In this document: positions 1-6,893 of the stretch, one piece after another
How positions within the stretch are numbered: the first letter of the stretch is position 1
How the letters are laid out: each line of letters opens with the position of its first letter
Source of the DNA: Methanimicrococcus sp.
Lineage (GTDB): Archaea; Halobacteriota; Methanosarcinia; Methanosarcinales; Methanosarcinaceae
Length of the DNA: 20,149 nucleotides
Direction: 5' to 3'
NCBI GenBank assembly: GCA_009783635.1
Contig: WRDC01000012.1
Location: 1-20,149, forward strand
Translations under genes and position numbers: made by a program
Notes under the pieces: generated by a model
Databases searched by the model: none
What the model saw: only the letters and a program-made list of their open reading frames with translations
Told to the model about the DNA's origin: nothing

Positions 1-46
1 CTGATTAAAAAAATGGAAAAAAGCTGATTAAAAAAATGGAAAAAAG
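1..46. repeat. Two perfect copies of a 23-bp A-rich unit
   Basis: Positions 1-23 and 24-46 are identical. On the minus strand the unit is T-rich, with runs of six and seven T. It lies just beyond the hairpin that follows the minus-strand adhesin stop codon, so it probably supplies U-tracts for termination. The array may continue to the left of the window. Confidence 0.85.
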
Positions 47-50
47 ATGT

Positions 51-76
51 GAAAAGATTGAAAAATCAATCTTTTC
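51..76 (-). terminator. Hairpin plus U-rich tail after the adhesin gene
   Basis: An 11-bp perfect stem (GAAAAGATTGA at 51-61 with TCAATCTTTTC at 66-76) has a four-A loop. It starts 15 bases beyond the minus-strand stop codon at 91-93. On the minus strand it is followed by several T-runs at 1-50, as expected of an intrinsic-like terminator. Confidence 0.6.
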
Positions 77-90
77 AAGACGGCGTAAAA

Positions 91-1842
91 TCAGCCGAAT
101 TTATATTCTTTTTTCCTTCTGTATCTGAGATAAGCAAATGCGCCGACGACAACGACGGCCAGCAGCACAACGGCAACCACAATGAACATTATGATCACTA
201 AAATACTTGAGACGGCAGAATCGCTGCCGTCCGCCGGTGCTTCCGGCTGGGGCGTGTTATTTTCAGTCGGGGGTTGAGGCGTCGGCGGAGCGGGCGTAAC
301 AGGCGGCTGGTTTCCGAGAATGGAAGCGGCCGGATTGTTTGGGCTGCTGTTTAATTCCACGGTGTACAACTGGACTCTGTCATAGCCGGCCGTGTAGCCG
401 GTCGCTTTTGTCACTGCCGGCAAACCGCTCCCGCCAATGACGAAAACCTCGTTCATTGTAATGCCCGTCGCGTCGCTGGGTCCAATCGGGAACCGGCCGG
501 TTCCTCTGTAAACGCCGACAAGGTTGTTACCGTTGCTTCTGACAGATGAGTTTTCTTCGCCGAAGTCGATTTCTCTGGGATCGATATTTCCGACAATTAC
601 GTTGTTTGTAAGAACAGCGTCCGCGCGGGACACGTTCAATCCGCCTCCGGCCGGGTCTCTGGCCGTGTTATTGGCTTTTGCGGTGTTGCCGGCAATGGCA
701 TTCTTTGTCAGCGTTGCTTTGGCATCGTTCCAAACGGCAATCGCACCGCCGTAAAATGTTGCCGTGTTGTTGACGGCCGTACAGGAGTCGATTGTAAATG
801 TACCGCGGCCAAAGAAGGCGCCGCCGTATTTGGCAAGGTTGTTGAGGAAGGTACAGCCTTTGACTGTCGCGCTGGAGCCGGCGTCTACAAAGATTGCGCC
901 GCCGTCTTCCGCTGCCGTATTATTTGTAAAGAGCGAATAATCGATGATTCCGTTTCCGCCGTCTCGGAGAGAGATCGCGCCGCCGCTTCCGTTTGTTTTA
1001 CCGCCGTCAAAGACTGAATTTTGGACAATGAGCGTTCCTCTTGCCAAGACGCCGGCGTTTTCGAATCCGCCGTTGTTTGAGAAAGTACTGTTCCGGATTT
1101 CAATGGTCGTTCCGGCAGACGCGTTCACCGGACTTCCTTTGGTTGTTGCGTTGTTGGACATAAAGCGGGATTGGTCCATTGTCAATTGGCCTTTTTCCAC
1201 AAAAATAACATTGCACTTGTCGTTGTTATCTTCAATGACCGAATTGAGAAGAGTGACGGTTCCGTTCTTAATGTAAATGGCGCTGCCGTCGTTTGTCGCA
1301 TTGTTCTTATAAATCAAGGTTGAAGTGAGGTTGACCCGGCTTTCGTTCGCAACATAAATGGCGCCGCCGAAGTCGGCTCTGTTTCTTTGGATGATACAGG
1401 AGTCAAAGGTCACGTTCGCGCCGTCTGCCAAAACTGCGCCGCCGGTTCCGTTCATAATGTTGCCGTTTTCAATTGTCAGCTGTCTTAAGACAACATTGCC
1501 GCCGGTAATTGTAAAGACTGTCAAATCCTGAGTGGTAGAAGCGGAAGACCTTTTAATAAGAACTCTGTTATTTCCGCCGATCGTCAAGTCTTTTGAAATA
1601 TTCAGCGTGCCGTATATGACATTGACTTCCGAAATATTATTCGCAAAGACAATCGTGTCGCCTGAGCCGGCCATCGAAATGGCTTGGCGCAATGTCATAT
1701 TATCTAAACTTGTCAAACTGTTGTTGACTTTATCCGTATCGCCCGTCGCTGTCACGACCCATTCCTGAGCAGCCGCAACACTCGACAGAAGAAGTAAAGC
1801 CAAAGCAGAGAAAATTAAAATTTTTGCAATTTTCGAAGACAT
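91..1842 (-). CDS. Secreted, membrane-anchored right-handed beta-helix adhesin
   Basis: This is a 583-residue surface protein. Residues 1-25 form a Sec signal peptide (basic MSSKIAK start, Leu-rich core, AAA before Q26). Residues of about 50-480 are imperfect beta-helix rungs with many GGAI/GGAF and FxxN motifs, the pattern of polymorphic-membrane-protein-like adhesins and parallel beta-helix (Pbl/pectate-lyase-fold) proteins. A Pro/Thr/Glu-rich stalk follows, then one hydrophobic helix of about 27 residues and a short Arg/Lys tail. This predicts the helix domain outside the cell and a membrane anchor at the C-terminus. I chose the ATG at 1842 over the one at 1869 because AGGGG lies just upstream of it and the signal peptide then begins correctly. 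It is monocistronic, with a hairpin terminator at 51-76 and a TATA box near 1940. Ligand unknown; no enzymatic residues could be assigned. Confidence 0.85.
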   Translation of the reverse strand: MSSKIAKILIFSALALLLLSSVAAAQEWVVTATGDTDKVNNSLTSLDNMTLRQAISMAGSGDTIVFANNISEVNVIYGTLNISKDLTIGGNNRVLIKRSSASTTQDLTVFTITGGNVVLRQLTIENGNIMNGTGGAVLADGANVTFDSCIIQRNRADFGGAIYVANESRVNLTSTLIYKNNATNDGSAIYIKNGTVTLLNSVIEDNNDKCNVIFVEKGQLTMDQSRFMSNNATTKGSPVNASAGTTIEIRNSTFSNNGGFENAGVLARGTLIVQNSVFDGGKTNGSGGAISLRDGGNGIIDYSLFTNNTAAEDGGAIFVDAGSSATVKGCTFLNNLAKYGGAFFGRGTFTIDSCTAVNNTATFYGGAIAVWNDAKATLTKNAIAGNTAKANNTARDPAGGGLNVSRADAVLTNNVIVGNIDPREIDFGEENSSVRSNGNNLVGVYRGTGRFPIGPSDATGITMNEVFVIGGSGLPAVTKATGYTAGYDRVQLYTVELNSSPNNPAASILGNQPPVTPAPPTPQPPTENNTPQPEAPADGSDSAVSSILVIIMFIVVAVVLLAVVVVGAFAYLRYRRKKEYKFG

Positions 1843-1890
1843 CTTTTTCCCCTTGATTGGTTGAAACATAAAAAAATGAAGCGCATAAGA

Positions 1891-1947
1891 ATCGGATTCA
1901 ATCCGATGAGATAAATTATATTTAGGACAGAACGTATATAAAAATAT
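1891..1947 (-). promoter_or_regulatory. Adhesin promoter with a palindrome near the expected start site
   Basis: On the minus strand a TATA-like stretch (about 1935-1947, reading TTTTTATATACG) lies about 25-30 bp upstream of a near-perfect palindrome at 1891-1907: ATCGGATT, one C, AATCCGAT. The palindrome falls at or just after the expected transcription start and about 50 bp upstream of the ATG, where a repressor would block initiation. The assignment is by pattern only. Confidence 0.45.
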
Positions 1948-2003
1948 TTGAAACTCTTATTTCCGTATGCCGTACAGGTGTTTTTTAGCCCCTCGCCGGC
2001 ACA

Positions 2004-2020
2004 ACTTTAATATGTTTAAG
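2004..2020 (+). promoter_or_regulatory. TATA-like element for tRNA-Arg
   Basis: An AT-rich TTTAATATG core lies about 40 bp upstream of the mature tRNA 5' end. The same distance is seen before the tRNA-Leu and tRNA-Ser genes in this window. Confidence 0.4.
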
Positions 2021-2053
2021 TAAGGTATCAGGCACTGTATTCTTAATTTATTC

Positions 2054-2126
2054 GGGCGTGTGGCCTAGCGGATATGGCAGCAGCCTCCTAAGCTGCAGGT
2101 CGGGGGTTCGAATCCTCCCACGCTCG
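2054..2126 (+). tRNA. tRNA-Arg (anticodon CCT)
   Basis: This is a full cloverleaf of 73 nt. The acceptor GGGCGTG pairs with CACGCTC (one G-U), and the discriminator is G. The anticodon stem GCAGC/GCTGC encloses the loop CTCCTAA, giving anticodon CCT for codon AGG, with A37. The T-arm has a GGGGG/CCTCC stem and a TTCGAAT loop. No CCA is encoded and there is no intron. Because it reads an ANN codon and has A37, it is an expected substrate of the KEOPS pathway, whose Cgi121 subunit is encoded at 12539-13063. Confidence 0.95.
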
Positions 2127-2132
2127 CTGTTT

Positions 2133-2265
2133 CATTTGACTTGAAGTCTTTAGTTGTTTATTTTGTCTGAAAGTCTTTCGTTGGTCTGAAGGCTTTGTTT
2201 GTTTGAAGTTATTTTGTTTGAAGTCATTTTGTTTGAAGTTATTTTGTTTGAGTCATCATTTTAAT
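2133..2265 (+). repeat. Degenerate T-rich array downstream of tRNA-Arg
   Basis: Repeated variants of a GTTTGAAGT-containing unit become regular at the right end, where a 15-bp ATTTTGTTTGAAGT(C/T) unit is repeated. The array is T-rich on the tRNA's sense strand. It fills the gap up to the acetyltransferase gene, so it probably contains the tRNA terminator. Confidence 0.65.
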
Positions 2266-2344
2266 TTATTTTACCGATTGTTTTTTATCCCAAGAAGAGT
2301 TTAAGGTTTGATTTATTTTCATGCAAATTTAAGAGATAGATTTT

Positions 2345-2824
2345 ATGATTAGAAAAGCAAGGATGAGCGATGTTTTTGACATGAAGGAATTGATCAATTC
2401 CTACGCATCGGAAGGCTGTATGCTTCCGCGTTCTCTGGATAGTCTTTTCACAAATATCCGTGATTTCGTTATTATGGAAGAAGACGGGCGCATTATCGGA
2501 TGCTGCGGCATTCATCCCGACTGGGAAGATTTGGGGGAGGTTGTTTCTTTCGCTGTTTCTCGGCCGTATACGCGTCAGGGACTCGGGACACAGCTTCTTG
2601 AGAAATGTGTCGAAGATGCCAAAACCGTCGGCCTCGGACGCCTTTTTGTTTTAACCAGCAGTCCCGAATTTTTCAAAAAGAAAGGGTTCGAAGAAATCAA
2701 TCGCGATGAACTCCCTTGGAAAATATGGGCGGACTGCGTCCACTGTTCCAAATACCCCGACTGCAATTCCGTTTCATTGATCAAAGAAATCGATGCCGAA
2801 AACGTTTCTAAAATTCAAAAATGA
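2345..2824 (+). CDS. GNAT-family N-acetyltransferase, ArgA-like
   Basis: This 159-residue single-domain acetyltransferase transfers the acetyl group of acetyl-CoA to an amine. The acetyl-CoA-binding signature is RQGLGT at residues 77-82, preceded by the beta-4 strand VVSFAVSRPY. A C-terminal cysteine motif (C131, C134, C140, with KIWADC before it) resembles the short ArgA-type N-acetylglutamate synthases, as I recall that family. Arginine biosynthesis is therefore a reasonable but unproven role; no arg gene is adjacent. The last codons run straight into an AT-rich repeat array, and the Mrp gene follows on the same strand. An AGAGAT stretch is the only candidate ribosome site. Confidence 0.8.
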   Translation: MIRKARMSDVFDMKELINSYASEGCMLPRSLDSLFTNIRDFVIMEEDGRIIGCCGIHPDWEDLGEVVSFAVSRPYTRQGLGTQLLEKCVEDAKTVGLGRLFVLTSSPEFFKKKGFEEINRDELPWKIWADCVHCSKYPDCNSVSLIKEIDAENVSKIQK

Positions 2825-3018
2825 TTTTTTTTCAAAATTCAAATTTTCAAATTTGATATTTTCAAAGCTCGTTATTTCCAAGTTTATTATTTCAAATTCG
2901 TTATTCTGAAGTTCATTATTTTCAAATTTTTTATTTTCAAATTCATTATTCCAAAGTTTATTATTTCAAATTCATTATTCCAAGGTTTATTATTTCAAAA
3001 TCATTATTTTCAAAATCG
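2825..3018 (+). repeat. T-rich degenerate array between the acetyltransferase and mrp genes
   Basis: The interval holds about a dozen variants of a 14-16 bp TTCATTATTTCAAA-like unit. They culminate in two 29-bp copies at 2941-2969 and 2970-2998 differing at one base. It is T-rich on the coding strand, begins at the acetyltransferase stop codon and stops just before the GGAG ribosome site of mrp. No gene or clear TATA box was seen in it. Confidence 0.8.
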
Positions 3019-3029
3019 GAGAATCAAAA

Positions 3030-3866
3030 ATGGCTGACGCTTTAAACGTTATTCACAAACAACCTCAAAAACCGGCCAAACCGGAAATTGATATGGACGG
3101 TATCAAAAACGTTTTCATTGTCATGAGCGGGAAGGGCGGCGTCGGCAAAAGTACGATTGCCTGCGCACTGGCGGCAGGCCTTGCCTTTCGGGGCAATCAT
3201 GTCGGGCTGATGGACTGTGACATTCACGGTCCGAGCGTCCCTTCGATTTTCGGGATCCAAAGGGAAGACCTTCAGGTGACTGGCGAAAAAATGATTCCCG
3301 TCCGTCCGGTGCAAAACGTGAATCTCGGCGTGATTTCAATCGGCCTTCTCTTACCGGATGACGATACGCCCGTGATCTGGCGCGGACCGGCCAAAGCCGG
3401 CGCCATCCGGCAATTTTTCACCGATGTTGAGTGGGGGATTTTGGATTATTTAATCATTGACCTGCCGCCGGGAACGGGTGACGAGCCGCTGGGCATTATG
3501 CAGCTTCTGCCGAAAAACAACGGAGCCGTCATTGTCACGATTCCGCAGGACATCGCGCTGACCAGTGTCCGCAAGTCTTTGACTTTTCTTCAGAAACTGA
3601 AAGTGCCGCTGACGGGGATTGTCAGCAATATGGACGGCCTGATTTGCCCGCACTGCGATGAGAAAATAGAGCTTTACGGTTCAGCCGGCATTGAAAAAGC
3701 CGCCGCCGATTTTCACGCGGCAATCTTAGCCCGTTTGCCGATGGACCCGGCTTTTTCAAAAGCGCAGGAAGAAGGCAAAATGATTGAATGGATGATGAAT
3801 GATTCGGAATGGGTCAAAATGTTCCAAGCCGTTTTGGACGCGGTGGAAGCGAGCCGGCCGGAGTAA
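3030..3866 (+). CDS. Mrp/NBP35 family Fe-S cluster carrier ATPase
   Basis: This 278-residue cytoplasmic P-loop protein is of the MinD/Mrp class (ApbC, Nbp35), which binds and delivers [4Fe-4S] clusters to apoproteins. The deviant Walker A motif GKGGVGKST is at residues 34-42, MDCDIHGPSVP at 61-71 contributes the switch region, and LIIDLPPGTGDEP at 141-153 is the Walker B region. The pair C206/C209 (CPHC) is the bridging cluster ligand set of a dimer. Length is normal for the archaeal form without the N-terminal ferredoxin-like Cys motif. GGAG lies nine bases before the ATG. A perfect 12-bp tandem duplication (3859-3870, 3871-3882) spans its TAA stop codon. Confidence 0.93.
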   Translation: MADALNVIHKQPQKPAKPEIDMDGIKNVFIVMSGKGGVGKSTIACALAAGLAFRGNHVGLMDCDIHGPSVPSIFGIQREDLQVTGEKMIPVRPVQNVNLGVISIGLLLPDDDTPVIWRGPAKAGAIRQFFTDVEWGILDYLIIDLPPGTGDEPLGIMQLLPKNNGAVIVTIPQDIALTSVRKSLTFLQKLKVPLTGIVSNMDGLICPHCDEKIELYGSAGIEKAAADFHAAILARLPMDPAFSKAQEEGKMIEWMMNDSEWVKMFQAVLDAVEASRPE

Positions 3867-3889
3867 TGTACGGAGTAATGTAAAAACTG

Positions 3890-3908
3890 CTCCCTGCGGC
3901 GAAGGGAG
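3890..3908 (+). promoter_or_regulatory. Hairpin that would hide the ribosome site of the next gene
   Basis: CTCCCT (3890-3895) is complementary to AGGGAG (3903-3908) across a seven-base loop. The GGGAG half is the Shine-Dalgarno sequence of the gene starting at 3917, eight bases before its ATG. The mRNA can therefore fold to mask the site. It could be a translation control or simply chance. Confidence 0.45.
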
Positions 3909-3916
3909 TAAATTAT

Positions 3917-4183
3917 ATGGATACAATAATAAATGAGAAAAATGAATATAACCTCATGAAAACTTATCTTTCGATATGGTACAACAGCGATGGCGATTCA
4001 TCCTCTCCGTCGGAAGTGAACAACCGTCTCATGTCTCTCGGATTCAAGCCGATACACGGTTTACATGATTACGTTTTTGAATGGAATCAGACGGCGACGC
4101 TTGAAGACGTGTTGAGGATAGGCGATAAGGTTCAGCTGACGCTGGGCGGAACGGGCGTTTTGTTTAAAATCGAAACAATTTAA
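3917..4183 (+). CDS. Small conserved-looking hypothetical protein
   Basis: I recognise no named family for this 88-residue protein, though it resembles small uncharacterised methanogen proteins. It is soluble, with no membrane segment and no cysteine. The predicted pattern is a strand (TYLSIWYNS), a Ser/Pro turn, a helix (SEVNNRLMSLGF), further strands (DYVFEW), an acidic helix (LEDVLRIGDKV) and a final strand (GVLFKIET). That beta-alpha-beta order would suit a small ferredoxin-like or acylphosphatase-like fold. GGGAG eight bases upstream supports the start at 3917; a second ATG at 3956 is possible. It sits between mrp and the rhomboid gene on the same strand, probably in one transcript. Function unknown. 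Confidence 0.72.
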   Translation: MDTIINEKNEYNLMKTYLSIWYNSDGDSSSPSEVNNRLMSLGFKPIHGLHDYVFEWNQTATLEDVLRIGDKVQLTLGGTGVLFKIETI

Positions 4184-4195
4184 TTTGTTTTTATA

Positions 4196-4246
4196 TCGGA
4201 CCCCCAAAGAAACCTCAAAGAACCCTCAGAACCCTCAAAGAAATAT
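4196..4246. repeat. Short degenerate CCTCAAAGAA repeats
   Basis: Four imperfect copies of a CCTCAAAGAA-like unit of about 10-12 bp sit between the 88-residue gene and the rhomboid gene. Unlike the other arrays it is A/C-rich on the coding strand, so it does not look like a U-tract terminator. Confidence 0.55.
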
Positions 4247-4264
4247 GACTAACGGAGTCCACTT

Positions 4265-5152
4265 ATGACAAAATGTCAAGCATGCGGAAAAGAAGAGCCG
4301 GCGCAGCAGATTTGTGACGTTTGCGGAAAAGCGTATTGTACCGACCATATTTTGAGACAAGATCACAACTGTTTTGTTGACCCGAGAGGAATCAATATGG
4401 GCGGGACCCGCGTTTATGTCAGAACGTACGGGACCGGAGCGGCAAAGGAAACAAACCCCCCGAAAACCGATTATTACGATAAAGATATGTTTGAACAAAA
4501 ATACGGCTACAACGCGGTTCGGGAACCGCCGCTGTGGAAAAAAATCATCGGCAGCCCGACGTACGTTATCATTGTCATCTGCGTTCTCCTTCAGATTGTC
4601 GCATTGCTGAGTTTATTCAATGAAATGTGTGACGCCGTGTACCAATTATTGACTCTGAGAGCCGGCTTTGATTACATCGTCGCCCGCCCGTGGACATTAA
4701 TCACGCATATGTTCCTGCACAGCCGGGTCCTTATCTTTCACATTTTGTTCAATATGTTTGTCCTCTACTCCTTCGGACCATATCTGGAGAAGATGATTGG
4801 GAAAAAGCAATTTATTTTGATGTACTTAGTTTCCGGTGTCATTGCCGCACTCGGTTTCATTTTAGTCGAAGGAAATACTTACGTCGGTCTTGTCGGCGCC
4901 AGCGGCGCTGTCTACGGCGTTCTCGGAGCCATCGGTATGTTGAAACCGAATATGAAGGTTTACCTTTATTTCATTCCGATGAAAATTAAGTATATGATTC
5001 TCATTTTCATTTTTATCAGCCTGATGTTTATGGGCAGCAGCAGCCTGATTGCGCATGCAGCCCATTTGAGCGGCATCGTTGTCGGACTGGCGTTTGGCTA
5101 CTACTACCGCAACCGTTTAAAAAACAGTGTGCGCGGACAAAATGATTATTAA
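4265..5152 (+). CDS. Rhomboid intramembrane serine protease with N-terminal AN1-type zinc finger
   Basis: This is a 295-residue membrane protease. Residues 1-36 form an AN1-like zinc finger (C4, C7, C17, C20, C25, H28, H34, C36). After a linker of about 55 residues come six or so hydrophobic helices. Rhomboid signatures are HxxxN at H159/N163 (oxyanion side), the GASG loop at 211-214 with nucleophile S213, and H267 in the AHLSG helix as the catalytic partner. The protein is expected to cleave other membrane proteins within the bilayer. The cytoplasmic zinc finger may recruit substrates or ubiquitin-like partners, which is inference. CGGAG precedes the ATG. The next gene follows after 20 bases, so the two are probably cotranscribed. 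Confidence 0.92.
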   Translation: MTKCQACGKEEPAQQICDVCGKAYCTDHILRQDHNCFVDPRGINMGGTRVYVRTYGTGAAKETNPPKTDYYDKDMFEQKYGYNAVREPPLWKKIIGSPTYVIIVICVLLQIVALLSLFNEMCDAVYQLLTLRAGFDYIVARPWTLITHMFLHSRVLIFHILFNMFVLYSFGPYLEKMIGKKQFILMYLVSGVIAALGFILVEGNTYVGLVGASGAVYGVLGAIGMLKPNMKVYLYFIPMKIKYMILIFIFISLMFMGSSSLIAHAAHLSGIVVGLAFGYYYRNRLKNSVRGQNDY

Positions 5153-5172
5153 AACGGATCGCGAGGTTTTCA

Positions 5173-5598
5173 ATGACTGTCTCTCTGCCGGCCGACCGCA
5201 ATTATTTGAAACCTCCCGAAAACGAAAAAATTCCGATCGTGGTCTTGGATTTCAAAAAGACGTATGCCTGCTGGCTTCCGGGACTGCGGGCAACACTTTA
5301 TTTTGATGCCGAGCCGAAAACGGAAGAACTGAAAAGAATTCGGGAAATTGTTCTGCTGGAAGTTTTCAGCGGTGATTCGAAATACATCATCGAGCTGACA
5401 CCCGAAGATTTTGAACAGTTCGAAACCGCCTATTCTCTGTTTTCAACCTATGGCGGCGAGATTTATTTTTACCGGAGAAAAGAAGGCCGCCGGATGAAAA
5501 AATATTTTGATTTCAAGCCGAAAAAGGCCCCGGAAACACCGGTCAGAAAATACCGGATGGCGGATTTCATGTCAAAAAATGCGGCAGGAGAGAAGTGA
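5173..5598 (+). CDS. Hypothetical soluble protein, probably cotranscribed with the rhomboid gene
   Basis: I do not recognise this 141-residue protein. It has no signal peptide or membrane helix. The middle (residues 20-105) reads as an alpha/beta domain: the strand IPIVVLDF, a turn rich in aromatic residues (TYACWLPGLRATLYFD), an acidic/basic helix, then YIIELTPEDFEQFETAYSLF and the strand GGEIYFYRR. The last 35 residues are Lys/Pro-rich and probably disordered. GAGG lies nine bases before the ATG and the rhomboid stop codon is only 20 bases upstream, so a shared transcript is likely. The stop codon (5596-5598) lies inside the first bases of a 121-bp tandem element. Confidence 0.68.
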   Translation: MTVSLPADRNYLKPPENEKIPIVVLDFKKTYACWLPGLRATLYFDAEPKTEELKRIREIVLLEVFSGDSKYIIELTPEDFEQFETAYSLFSTYGGEIYFYRRKEGRRMKKYFDFKPKKAPETPVRKYRMADFMSKNAAGEK

Positions 5599-5846
5599 AG
5601 GGAGCAACTGTGCCTGTAAATTTTTAAAAAAGTTTCCCGGAAAACAGACGGGGTGCCGTATGCACCCCCATAAACGCACCCGGCAGTTCTCCCGCCCAGA
5701 AAAATTGCGGCCGGAGCGAAGGGAACAACTGTACCTGTAAATTTTTAAAAAACTCAGAAAACAGACGGGGTGCCGCAGGCACCCCCATAAACGCATCCGG
5801 CAGTCCCCCCGCCCAGAAAAATTGTGGCCGGAGCGAAGCGAAGGAC
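5592..5846. repeat. GC-rich tandem element, two full copies and a partial third, with hairpins
   Basis: Copy 1 begins near 5592, copy 2 near 5713 and a truncated third near 5830. The periods are 121 and 117 bp because copy 2 lacks four bases. Each full copy contains a strong stem: GGGGTGC with GCACCCC at 5650-5668, and GGGGTGCC with GGCACCCC at 5767-5785. The loop-closing bases change in a way that keeps pairing. The element fills the gap between converging genes. It reads openly in several frames but without protein-like character. It looks like an interspersed intergenic repeat or a bidirectional termination module. Confidence 0.85.
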
Positions 5847-5858
5847 GCAATTTTTTTA

Positions 5859-6521
5859 TTAAACGTCATCCAAATTCAAGTTATCGTCCTTGCTTTTGAT
5901 GATTTCGAACCGCCTTTGCTTCGGCTGGTCAATCTTAAATGTCTCGTCGTCCTTTTTACCTATTTCAACATTTTCGACCGCTTCGTCTTCTTCCTCCACC
6001 TGCAAAAGACGCGTTTCGCCGTGTTCGTCTTCGTATGTCATTTTTGCGTCTTTCAGCAAAATCACATAATCGGCGGAGTTTTTCAGAGCGATGGAAAAGC
6101 CCGGCTGAATGCCGAAAATAATGGTTTCCTTTCCTTTTTCATTGGCTTTGTTGAGAAGCGGCTTAAAATCGGCGTCACGCGTAACGATGGCAATCGTGTC
6201 GATATTTTCGTTGTACACCAACTCCATCCCTTCAACGGCCAAGCGGACATCAACGTCACTGGAACAGATAATCGGCTCCAAGCCGTGATTTTCAATCGCT
6301 TCAACCAACTTGTTGGAAGCATATTGATTGATGAACACCTTTCCGATTTTGACATTTCCGTATTCTTTTAGGACGTTCTTGATTTCATAAAGATCGACGT
6401 TAAATTCTTTACGAATCACATTCGGCCCATCCACTAAGAGACCAATCCTCTTTCGTTCGTTTTCCTTTTTGGAAGAGAGGTATTTTGTGATAGATCCGAA
6501 TCCGGATTTTGTATTTGCCAT
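5859..6521 (-). CDS. NYN-domain (PIN-like) protein, TIGR00288-type
   Basis: This 220-residue protein carries a NYN domain, a PIN-like fold whose members are metal-dependent ribonucleases or RNA-binding proteins. Acidic metal-site motifs are visible: LLVDGPN near residue 28, SSDVDVRLAVEGM near 90, and IVTRDADFKPLL near 115, ending with ETIIFG. The C-terminal 60 residues are acidic and low in complexity. I chose the ATG at 6521 (MANTKSGFGSITKYLSSKK), which I recall as the typical beginning in methanosarcinal homologues. The longer frame to 6659 adds 46 residues of AT-rich, intergenic-like sequence with one hydrophobic stretch. No good ribosome site is visible for either start. RNA substrate unknown. 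Confidence 0.8.
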   Translation of the reverse strand: MANTKSGFGSITKYLSSKKENERKRIGLLVDGPNVIRKEFNVDLYEIKNVLKEYGNVKIGKVFINQYASNKLVEAIENHGLEPIICSSDVDVRLAVEGMELVYNENIDTIAIVTRDADFKPLLNKANEKGKETIIFGIQPGFSIALKNSADYVILLKDAKMTYEDEHGETRLLQVEEEDEAVENVEIGKKDDETFKIDQPKQRRFEIIKSKDDNLNLDDV

Positions 6522-6893
6522 AATTTTCAAGACCCGTATAATAATGACGTGACGGTCCGCCCAAAAATCTTTAAAACCGGCCGTTCGATGATAATGATAA
6601 ACAAAAACACCCAATATGATTACAATTATAATTAAATTTTCATACAAGAGATTTGACAAACACTGAGTAATCTTTCAAATCTTATAGATTATTGTTATTT
6701 TTCTTATTTTATTGTTCCGTTCAAAAACTGTAATGTATCTCTTTTCATCTGATTCATGAAACAGAAACCTCGGTTTTAAAACACGGGCAAACTCCCGGTA
6801 CAAAACGCGTCCGCCTCCGTCTAAAGCTTGGCGGGCGCCAAAGGCCACCGCCACCGCCATAAGCGTAAGCGGCAACCCTGTCAGGAGAACAAT
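6522..6893. other. Gene-poor interval between the NYN and trm5 genes, with a GC-rich island
   Basis: Bases 6522-6770 are AT-rich. Bases of about 6780-6890 are a GC-rich island with small inverted repeats (CGGG/CCCG near 6783-6796 and TTGGCG/CGCCAA near 6828-6841). A 66-codon minus-strand frame (6675-6875) crosses both parts but changes composition abruptly in the middle and shows no family features. I treat it as non-coding, possibly a remnant or an interspersed element. The terminator of trm5 and the promoter of the NYN gene should lie here. Confidence 0.5.

Noticed and set aside
524..1768. Several plus-strand frames inside the adhesin gene
   Set aside because: They are shadows of the minus-strand beta-helix coding sequence, without signal or family features.
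5572..5869. Minus-strand frames of 81-92 codons across the tandem element
   Set aside because: They owe their length and internal repetition to the 120-bp duplication. They have no start signals and cover hairpins.
6522..6659. N-terminal extension of the NYN gene with a hydrophobic segment
   Set aside because: The extra 46 codons are AT-rich and intergenic-like, and the internal ATG gives the family-like N-terminus. A membrane anchor cannot be fully excluded.
6675..6875. Minus-strand frame of 66 codons downstream of trm5
   Set aside because: It crosses an abrupt composition change, has no ribosome site and matches no family I recognise. Kept only as a note on a geneless interval.
6780..6893. 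SRP RNA or RNase P RNA
   Set aside because: The conserved SRP helix 8 core and the RNase P conserved motifs were looked for on both strands and not seen. The island is also too short.
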